Shown here in pieces: positions 58,283-64,000 of a stretch of 64,000 nucleotides of DNA. This DNA is from Rhizohabitans arisaemae (GTDB lineage Bacteria > Actinomycetota > Actinomycetes > Streptosporangiales > Streptosporangiaceae). The notes below the pieces were generated by a model, which saw only the letters and a program-made list of their open reading frames with translations, searched no databases and had not been told where the DNA came from. The stretch is taken from the NCBI RefSeq assembly GCF_025996515.1, contig NZ_BLRH01000060.1, forward strand, positions 682,001 to 746,000, in the 5' to 3' direction. Both the position numbers and the translations under genes were made by a program. Each line of letters begins with the position of its first letter. The first letter of the stretch is position 1.

Positions 58283-59176
58283 TCAGACTCCCCCGCGGGC
58301 GCCGTACACCTGCCCGGTCAGCGTGGTGAGCCTGCGAACGGCACCGCTCCAGGAGCCGCCGGCCGGATGAAGGCTGAGCACGACGACGATCCACCGGTCG
58401 CCCTTGCCCACCAGGCCGGTGGTGTGCAGGACCGGTCGGCCGAGGCCGAGGTCGGGCGCCGCGGCGGCCGTGACCGTGGAGACCGGGGAAGCACCGAAGG
58501 TGAAAGCGGTCTTGGTGGCGGTACGGCTCTGCGGGCAACGCACCGGAGGTACGGACCCGAAGCCCGACCAGCCCTGCTTGATCGCCCAAGGCCGGGGCAA
58601 CGCACCGGGAATGCCGAAGTACTGGTCGAAGTGGTCGAGACCGCAGCGGGTGGCCTTGCGCAGATGGCCGAGGATGATCTCGCGGTTCCGCGGGTGGGTC
58701 CGCTCCATCAGGTACCGGTAGGTCGTCACGACGTCCGCCGCGCTGATCGCGGTGTATCCCCAGAACCCCGGCTTGGCGGCGGGTGGGGGCTGGGTGTCCT
58801 TCAGGCCCAGTTTGGCCCGCATCCGCTGGACGATCGCCCGTTTCCCGCCCTTGGTCCAGAGAGCGGTCGCCGCGCCGTCGCCGCTGGACCGGAGCATCGC
58901 CTTGAGCAGCGCGTGGTCGGCGGCGGACACCGTGGCGTCCGGCCGGATGCGGTCCAGCCGGTCCAGGGCGATGAGGAGTTTGACCACCGAGGCCGAGCGG
59001 AACGTCGCGCGGGCGTCGTGCTGGACCGCGACCCGCCCCGTCGACCGATCAAAGACGACATATCCAGCTTTGACACCGGGAGGAATCACCGGTTTCGCCG
59101 CGGCGGCCGCTGGGTTCGCCACAACGCCTCCGGTGGCGAGCACCGCCACAAGGGTGATCTTCAATGCGTATGACAT
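58283..59176 (-). CDS. Secreted serine hydrolase, beta-lactamase-like fold
   Basis: The 297-residue precursor has a signal peptide (ALKITLVAVLATGGVVANPA, cut near AAA-K). SASVVKLLIALDRLD carries the SxxK nucleophile, and SSGDGAATALW sits at the place of the SxN motif. A late HTTGLVGKGDRW replaces the KTG box. It therefore belongs to the serine beta-lactamase-like / penicillin-binding superfamily, but the departures argue against a true beta-lactamase. Similar proteins in actinobacteria are annotated only as serine hydrolases. The ATG at 59176 is used. It is divergent from a LysR gene. Confidence 0.8.
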   Translation of the reverse strand: MSYALKITLVAVLATGGVVANPAAAAAKPVIPPGVKAGYVVFDRSTGRVAVQHDARATFRSASVVKLLIALDRLDRIRPDATVSAADHALLKAMLRSSGDGAATALWTKGGKRAIVQRMRAKLGLKDTQPPPAAKPGFWGYTAISAADVVTTYRYLMERTHPRNREIILGHLRKATRCGLDHFDQYFGIPGALPRPWAIKQGWSGFGSVPPVRCPQSRTATKTAFTFGASPVSTVTAAAAPDLGLGRPVLHTTGLVGKGDRWIVVVLSLHPAGGSWSGAVRRLTTLTGQVYGARGGV

Positions 59177-59380
59177 CACCCGACAATCCCTACCAGATCT
59201 CGCGAACGAGGACCGGTGCGTCACCCGAGTCGCTGGTAGCCGTACGGATGACACACCGGGATTTCCGGTGCGGTGCCCGATAAAATGCCATACATCACAT
59301 ACCCGGACAAGCAGGTAAATGTAGCCATTTGATCACTCCAAGGGATAATTGCTGCTAAAAGCCTCACTAGGATGTGAAAG

Positions 59381-60304
59381 GTGCTGAGCAGCCACCGACT
59401 GCGTGTCCTCCTGGAGGTCTTCCGCACCGGAAGTATCGCCGGGGCGGCGCGCAACCTGCAGCTCTCACCGTCCGCCGTCTCCCACCAGCTCGCCAAGCTG
59501 GAGGACGAGGCCGGAGTCGGACTGGTGGAACGGGGCGCGCAGAGCCTCCGGCTGACCGCCGCCGGGCGGCGCCTGGCGGTCCGCGCCCAGGAGGTCCTCG
59601 ACATCATCGAGTCGGCGGAGAAAGACCTCCTCACCCAGGCCCGCGCCGACGCGGGACAGCTGCGCATCGGGTTCTTCGCCTCGGCCGGCTACCGGCTGAT
59701 CCCCCTCGCCCTCTCCCGCTTCGCCGCCCGGCACCCCGGCATCCAGCTCGACCTCGCCGAGGGACAACCCCACGAGCTCATGCCCGATCTGGAACGCGGC
59801 GACCTGGACGTTCTCGTGGTTTTCGAGCACGCGCTCGACCCGTGGCGACCACCGGAGGGCGTGGAGGTGGCCTACATGTTCGATGAGCCGCAGCTCCTGG
59901 TGGTGCCCGCCGGGCACGCGGCGGGGCTCCGCGCCCGGGTCCGGCTGGCCGACCTCGCCGCCGAGCCGTGGATCACGACGTTCGGCACCAGCACCCCGAC
60001 CTCGATTCTGGAACGCGCGAGCGCCCTGGAGGGGTTCACCCCGTTGATCCGCTGCCGCAGCGACCACTACGAGGTGACCCTGGGCCTGGTTCGGGCGGGG
60101 CTGGGCGTCGCGCTCGTCCCGAGCCTCGGCGTCCACGGCGCCACCGGGATCCAGGTCTGCCGACTCGACGCGCCCAAGCTGTTCCGCCGGATCGGCGTCG
60201 CCCTGCGGCCGACCAACCCCAATCCGGCGTTGCGCCCGTTCGTCGCCTACATGCGCAACGCCTCCGCCCAGATCAAGCACTCGCTCAGCCCCCACCTGCG
60301 CTGA
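59381..60304 (+). CDS. LysR-family regulator
   Basis: The 307-residue protein has a LysR N-terminal helix-turn-helix: HRLRVLLEVFRTGSIAGAAR, LQLSPSAVSHQLAKLEDEAG. A type-2 periplasmic-binding-like effector domain (LRIGFFASAGYRLIPLALSR, DLDVLVVFEHAL) follows. The GTG at 59381 follows GAAAGG. It could control the divergent secreted hydrolase or the convergent D-aminoacylase operon; no site was identified that decides this. Confidence 0.92.
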   Translation: MLSSHRLRVLLEVFRTGSIAGAARNLQLSPSAVSHQLAKLEDEAGVGLVERGAQSLRLTAAGRRLAVRAQEVLDIIESAEKDLLTQARADAGQLRIGFFASAGYRLIPLALSRFAARHPGIQLDLAEGQPHELMPDLERGDLDVLVVFEHALDPWRPPEGVEVAYMFDEPQLLVVPAGHAAGLRARVRLADLAAEPWITTFGTSTPTSILERASALEGFTPLIRCRSDHYEVTLGLVRAGLGVALVPSLGVHGATGIQVCRLDAPKLFRRIGVALRPTNPNPALRPFVAYMRNASAQIKHSLSPHLR

Positions 60305-60402
60305 CCCGCGGCCGGGCGCCGACCCGGGACCGTCGGATACGGCACCCGCGGCCCCGCGTCGAACGGCGAACGGCCCGCAAAAGCCGGCCCAGCCCGTAAC
60401 GA

Positions 60403-61194
60403 TCAGAAGGTGTGCCCCACGTTCTCGGCGATCGCCAGACCGGCCTGCCGTACCGCGGCGACCAGCCCGTACTCACTCCCCGGCTCCCCGTGGGCGAGTA
60501 CGGCGTAGCCCACCTGCCCGGCGGGCCCGGCCATGACCCCCACATCGGCACGGGTCCCGGTGTCGGTCCCGGTCTTGTTCGCGACCCACACGGTCCCCGG
60601 CGGAACCGGCGAGGGGCGGACCTTCGCCTCCTGGTCGTGCGGGAGCAGCGCGGGGACGAGGCCGTGGTCGGTGTTGGCCCCCATCCAGCCCAGCAGCATC
60701 CGCGCCCACGGGTCCTCGCCGCCGACGATGACCGCGAGGCGGGCGAGTTCCCCCGCCGTGCCCAGGGCGAACGTCACCGCGTCCCCCGGACCCCGGTGGT
60801 CCCGGATCCGGTCGAGCAGCCGGGTCCGGGAGAGCCCGAGGGCCGCCGCCCCGGCGTTCACCTGGTTGAGCCCGACGTGCCGGAGCAGCGCGTTGGTGGC
60901 GGTGTTGTCGCTGACGGCGGCGGTGAGCAGCGCGAGGTCCCCGATGGACCAGCGTCGCGCGGAGAGCGCCGTCAGCAGGCCGGAGCCGCCGCAGTAGTCC
61001 TCGTCCCGGAGGACGACCTCCTCCTCGGGATCCAGGATGCCCGCGTCGATCTCCATCGCGGTCTCGGCGAGCAGCAGGAGTTTGCCGACGCTGGCGAGCG
61101 GGAGCTCCAGGTCGTCGTTGACCCCGCGGCGGCCGTGGACCGCGACGGCGAGCGTGCCCGGGCAGTTCTCCGCGACCTGTGCCAGATCGATCAC
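60403..61194 (-). CDS. Class A beta-lactamase-like serine hydrolase, no signal peptide
   Basis: The 263-residue protein keeps all three class A signatures: SVGK (S-x-x-K, about residue 35), SDN within AAVSDNTATNALLRHVG, and KTG within VANKTGTDTGTRADVGVM. There is no signal peptide or lipobox, and the Glu166-type omega loop is not evident. It is probably a cytoplasmic amidase or esterase, not a resistance enzyme. The GTG overlaps the stop of the D-aminoacylase gene (GTGA), so it belongs to that operon and may act on the same acylated amino acids or peptides. Confidence 0.85.
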   Translation of the reverse strand: MIDLAQVAENCPGTLAVAVHGRRGVNDDLELPLASVGKLLLLAETAMEIDAGILDPEEEVVLRDEDYCGGSGLLTALSARRWSIGDLALLTAAVSDNTATNALLRHVGLNQVNAGAAALGLSRTRLLDRIRDHRGPGDAVTFALGTAGELARLAVIVGGEDPWARMLLGWMGANTDHGLVPALLPHDQEAKVRPSPVPPGTVWVANKTGTDTGTRADVGVMAGPAGQVGYAVLAHGEPGSEYGLVAAVRQAGLAIAENVGHTF

Positions 61195-62783
61195 GTGCTC
61201 AGCACCTTTCCCGGGTGTCGTCCGGTGTCGGCGCCGTCGGCGACCACGATCTCACCGGCGACGACGACGGTTCTCACCCCGCCGGGGGGCAGCAGCGGAT
61301 CGGTGTAGGTGGCGCCGTCGGCGACGAGGCCGGGGTCGAAGACGACGAGGTCGGCGTGGGCGCCGTCCCGGATCACACCCCGCCCGGCGAGACCGAAGCG
61401 TTCCGCCGCCATCCCGGTCATCTTGTGGACCGCGCTCTCGATCGTCAGCAGCCCGAGGTCCCGGACGTATCGCCCGAGCACCCGGGCGAAGGTTCCGGCC
61501 CAGCGCGGATGCGGATGACCTGGTTTGGGAACGCCGTCCGAGCCGATCATCGAGAAGGATCCGGTCAGGACCCGCTGGACGTCGTCCTCCCGCATCGAAT
61601 GACTGATGATCGTGACCTCGCCCCGCTCCGCGATCAGCAGCTCGGCCGCCACGTCGAGCGGGTCGGATCCGCGCTCGACGGCGATCTCGGCGACGGTACG
61701 GCCTTCGGCGGCGCGATGCCGGGGCGCGCAGGCGACGGAGATCCGGTCCCAGCCGCCGTTCCCCACGGTGTTCTCCCAGCCCGCGACGCCCTCGCGGATC
61801 GCCTGGCGCATCCGCTCCCGCTGCTCCGGGCTGCGCAGCCGGGTGATCAGCGCGTCGATTCCCCCGTCGTTCGCCCACGGCGGGAGCATCGCCGACAGCG
61901 AGGTGCTGGCCGCGGTGTAGGGGTAGACGTCGCAGGTGACGTCCATCCCGGCGGCCCGCAGCCCGGCGAGCCTCGGCATCGTGCGGGCGGTACGGCCCCA
62001 GGCGTGCTTGCCGGCGGTCTTATGGTGGGAGACGTGCAGCGCCGCGCCGCTGAGGCGGGCGATCGCGATCGCCTCCTCCAGTGCCTCCTCGACGCGGGAC
62101 ATCTCATCGCGCAGATGCGTGACGTACGGCTTCGCGTGCCGGGCCGCCACCGTGGCGAGGGCGACGACCTCGCTCGTGTCGGCGTAGGTGCCGGGGGTGT
62201 AGATGAGCCCGGTGGAGAGCCCGGCCGCCCCGGCGGTGAGTGCCCGGTCGAGCAGGTCGCACATGAGGGCGAGCTCGTCGGGGCTACCCGGCCGGTCGGC
62301 GTACCCGATCACCCCGGCGCGCAGGGTTCCGTGCCCGACCAGGGAGACGAGGTGGTTGGCCCGGGGTACGGCGCGCTGCGCCCGTACAAAATCCTCAAAA
62401 CTCTGAAATATCCCGATCTGTTCGCCGAATTGGGCCTCGCTCTGCCGGCGCATCGGAGCCATCCGCTCCGGCAGCGCGGGAAACAGGCTGATCCCGCAGT
62501 TTCCGCAGATCTCGACGGTCACGCCCTGCCGTACCGAAGCCCGCGACAGCTCGTGGCCGGCCGCACCCAGCAGGGTGACCGCGTCGGAGTGGGTGTGCAC
62601 GTCGATGAAGCCGGGGGCCACGATCGCCCCGGTGGCGTCCACGGTCCGCTCGACCTCGACGACGGGTGAGTCGCCGGGAAGGAGGACGATCCGTCCGTCC
62701 ACCACCCCGACGTCGGCGCGGCGGAGCGGCCCGCCCGTCCCGTCCGCCACCGTCCCGCCGCGCACCAGCAGGTCCAGGCGCAT
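61191..62783 (-). CDS. N-acyl-D-amino-acid deacylase family amidohydrolase
   Basis: The 530-residue metal-dependent amidohydrolase has the HxH site GFIDVHTHSDAV, the bridging region ALHVSHHKTAGKHAWG, and the catalytic Asp segment MIGSDGVPKPG. It matches D-aminoacylases, which release D-amino acids from N-acyl derivatives; related enzymes act on other N-acyl compounds. The ATG overlaps the ABC ATPase stop by one base (TGATG). Co-transcription with a polar amino-acid importer fits uptake followed by deacylation of the substrate. Confidence 0.9.
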   Translation of the reverse strand: MRLDLLVRGGTVADGTGGPLRRADVGVVDGRIVLLPGDSPVVEVERTVDATGAIVAPGFIDVHTHSDAVTLLGAAGHELSRASVRQGVTVEICGNCGISLFPALPERMAPMRRQSEAQFGEQIGIFQSFEDFVRAQRAVPRANHLVSLVGHGTLRAGVIGYADRPGSPDELALMCDLLDRALTAGAAGLSTGLIYTPGTYADTSEVVALATVAARHAKPYVTHLRDEMSRVEEALEEAIAIARLSGAALHVSHHKTAGKHAWGRTARTMPRLAGLRAAGMDVTCDVYPYTAASTSLSAMLPPWANDGGIDALITRLRSPEQRERMRQAIREGVAGWENTVGNGGWDRISVACAPRHRAAEGRTVAEIAVERGSDPLDVAAELLIAERGEVTIISHSMREDDVQRVLTGSFSMIGSDGVPKPGHPHPRWAGTFARVLGRYVRDLGLLTIESAVHKMTGMAAERFGLAGRGVIRDGAHADLVVFDPGLVADGATYTDPLLPPGGVRTVVVAGEIVVADGADTGRHPGKVLST

Positions 62784-63565
62784 CAGACCACCTGACCGAG
62801 GAAGGCCCGGGTGCGCTCGTGCCGGGGGTTGCCGAGGACCTCCCGGGGCGGCCCCTGTTCGACGATCACGCCGCCGTCGATGAAGACCAGGTGATCGGCG
62901 ACCTCCCGGGCGAAGCCCATCTCGTGCGTGACGACCATCATGGTCATCCCGTCCGCGGCGAGGTCGCGCATGACCGTGAGCACCTCTTGGACCAGCTCCG
63001 GGTCGAGCGCGCTGGTCGGCTCGTCGAACAGCATGAGCTTGGGGCTCATGGCGAGACTGCGCGCGATCGCGACCCGCTGCTGCTGGCCGCCGGAGAGCTG
63101 GGCCGGGTAGTAGTCGGCCCGGTCGGCGAGGCCGACCCGGTCGAGGAGCCGGCGGGCCAGCCGTTCGGCGTCCACCCGGTTGACCCGCTGGACGGTGACC
63201 GGCCCCTCCATCACGTTCTCCAGCGCGGTGCGGTGCGGGAAGAGGTGGAAGCGCTGGAACACCATCCCGATGCTCTCCCGCTGCTTGCACAACTCGGCCG
63301 GTTTGAGCAGGCACAGGCCACGGCGCCGGGAACCGCGCCCGTCGAGCTCCCGGTAGCCGATGAGCTCCCCGTCGACCCAGATCCGGCCCGCGGTGATCGT
63401 CTCCAGCCGGTTGACGCAGCGAAGCAGGGTCGACTTGCCGGACCCGGAGGGGCCGACCACGCAGACCACCCCGCGCTCGGGGACGTCCAGGCTGATGCCC
63501 CGGAGCACCTCGTGCGAGCCGAAACTCTTGCGGACCTGCGAGATCCGCACCATCGCCTCGGTCAT
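62783..63565 (-). CDS. Polar amino acid ABC transporter ATPase (GlnQ type)
   Basis: The 260-residue ATPase has Walker [21 protein letters not shown], the signature [15 protein letters not shown], Walker [14 protein letters not shown] and switch His in VVTHEMGFA. It is closest in pattern to GlnQ/HisP. Between the A loop and the Q loop there is an insertion of about 15 basic residues (around [14 protein letters not shown]) not usual in GlnQ. The ATG overlaps the end of the permease gene. Confidence 0.94.
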   Translation of the reverse strand: MTEAMVRISQVRKSFGSHEVLRGISLDVPERGVVCVVGPSGSGKSTLLRCVNRLETITAGRIWVDGELIGYRELDGRGSRRRGLCLLKPAELCKQRESIGMVFQRFHLFPHRTALENVMEGPVTVQRVNRVDAERLARRLLDRVGLADRADYYPAQLSGGQQQRVAIARSLAMSPKLMLFDEPTSALDPELVQEVLTVMRDLAADGMTMMVVTHEMGFAREVADHLVFIDGGVIVEQGPPREVLGNPRHERTRAFLGQVV

Positions 63566-64000
63566 GCGGTGCTCCTGAAGCCGAAGGGGTTGAGGTTCTT
63601 GCGTACCCGCCGGGTGAGCCCGTCGTAGCCGCGGTTGAACCGCCGCTCGATGAAGTGCTGGCCGACGCTGGCGATCGTGGTGAGCACGAGGTACCAGATC
63701 GAGGCCACGATGAGCAGGGCGATGACCTCGAAGTTCTCCAGGTAGATCCGCTGGGCCACGGTGAGCAGTTCGGCACCGGCGATCACCGAGACCATGGAGG
63801 TCGTCTTCAGCATCGAGATGAACTGGTTGCCGGTCGGCGGGATGATCACGCGCATCGCCTGCGGCAGCACGACGCGGCGCAGCACCTGGGTGTGGCTCAT
63901 GCCGAGCGCCTCGGCCGCCTCCCGCTGGCCGGGGTCCACGGCCCGGATGCCGGCCCGGACGATCTCCGCCATGTAGGCGCCCTCGTTGATCGCCAGCCCG
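63562..64000 (-). CDS. Polar amino acid ABC transporter permease, N-terminus outside the window
   Basis: The visible 145 residues are the C-terminal part of a HisM/GlnP-type permease. The reading begins [20 protein letters not shown] and continues through the EAA loop ([20 protein letters not shown]), [18 protein letters not shown] and two membrane helices. The frame stays open to base 64000, so the start, the other permease (if any) and the binding protein lie to the right. An internal ATG at 63972 is not the true start. Confidence 0.92.
   Translation of the reverse strand, partial: GLAINEGAYMAEIVRAGIRAVDPGQREAAEALGMSHTQVLRRVVLPQAMRVIIPPTGNQFISMLKTTSMVSVIAGAELLTVAQRIYLENFEVIALLIVASIWYLVLTTIASVGQHFIERRFNRGYDGLTRRVRKNLNPFGFRSTA

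Noticed and set aside
58283-59176. Secreted beta-lactamase (resistance gene)
   Set aside because: Only the SxxK motif is good; the SDN and KTG positions differ, so a resistance function is not supported.
1-64000. tRNA, rRNA, insertion sequence or integrase
   Set aside because: I looked for tRNA-like cloverleafs, transposase or integrase motifs and terminal repeats and saw none; the HNH gene alone is not evidence of a mobile element.

Overview
The window is high-GC actinobacterial DNA with GTG/TTG starts, many 1-8 nt stop/start overlaps, MsiK-type sugar importers lacking their own ATPase, an AfsR-like SARP regulator and 13E12-type HNH genes. Gene content suggests a filamentous soil actinomycete, possibly Streptosporangiaceae; the family is my inference.

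Layout. 0-3 kb: a partial unknown gene, a CadD-like transporter and a divergent GlxA regulator / DJ-1 protein pair. 3-12.5 kb: a divergent sugar locus. One arm holds a GH4 glycosidase, two oxidoreductases and a NodB deacetylase; the other holds a GntR regulator, a sugar ABC importer and a BadF-type kinase. 12.6-22.6 kb: phenylacetate catabolism, with paaABCDE and paaNJH on the minus strand, paaI-paaK-TetR on the plus strand, and a shared operator-like site in front of two of the units. 22.7-24.2 kb: a small membrane protein and a universal stress protein with a DosR-like box. 24.2-38.6 kb: two paralogous secreted lipases carrying fascin-like beta-trefoil domains flank a transport island (two DUF3311/sodium-solute symporter modules, CstA/YbdD, an ECF sigma factor and its small membrane partner). 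A large SARP-NB-ARC-TPR regulator converges on lipase 2. 38.9-44.3 kb: a pterin dehydratase, a 46-residue membrane peptide, an orphan type I-E CRISPR array, a DUF222-HNH nuclease, a YfbM protein and a Cds1-like PLP enzyme. 44.6-51.4 kb: a P450/TetR pair, a flavoprotein, a kinase-like phosphotransferase, a GNAT-chorismate mutase fusion, DedA, an unknown protein and a YwqK repeat protein. 51.6-54.6 kb: three secreted fascin-like proteins in tandem and a membrane-anchored MazF-like protein. 54.8-64 kb: Tex, a PAP2 phosphatase, two serine hydrolases, a LysR regulator and an operon of amino-acid ABC transporter, D-aminoacylase and serine hydrolase, cut by the right edge.

The most interesting signal is a probable SARP/fascin-lipase regulon. 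Three promoters share two TATACGG/TATACA-like heptamers exactly 11 bp apart, followed 10 nt later by a -10-like TAATxx. Two sit directly before the lipase genes and one before a possible 23-residue peptide. Behind lipase 1, about 80 bp resembles the 3' end of the SARP gene that follows lipase 2, so the lipase/SARP cassette was probably duplicated and one regulator copy lost. Three further stand-alone fascin-like proteins lie 15 kb away. No computation was run; everything is read by eye.
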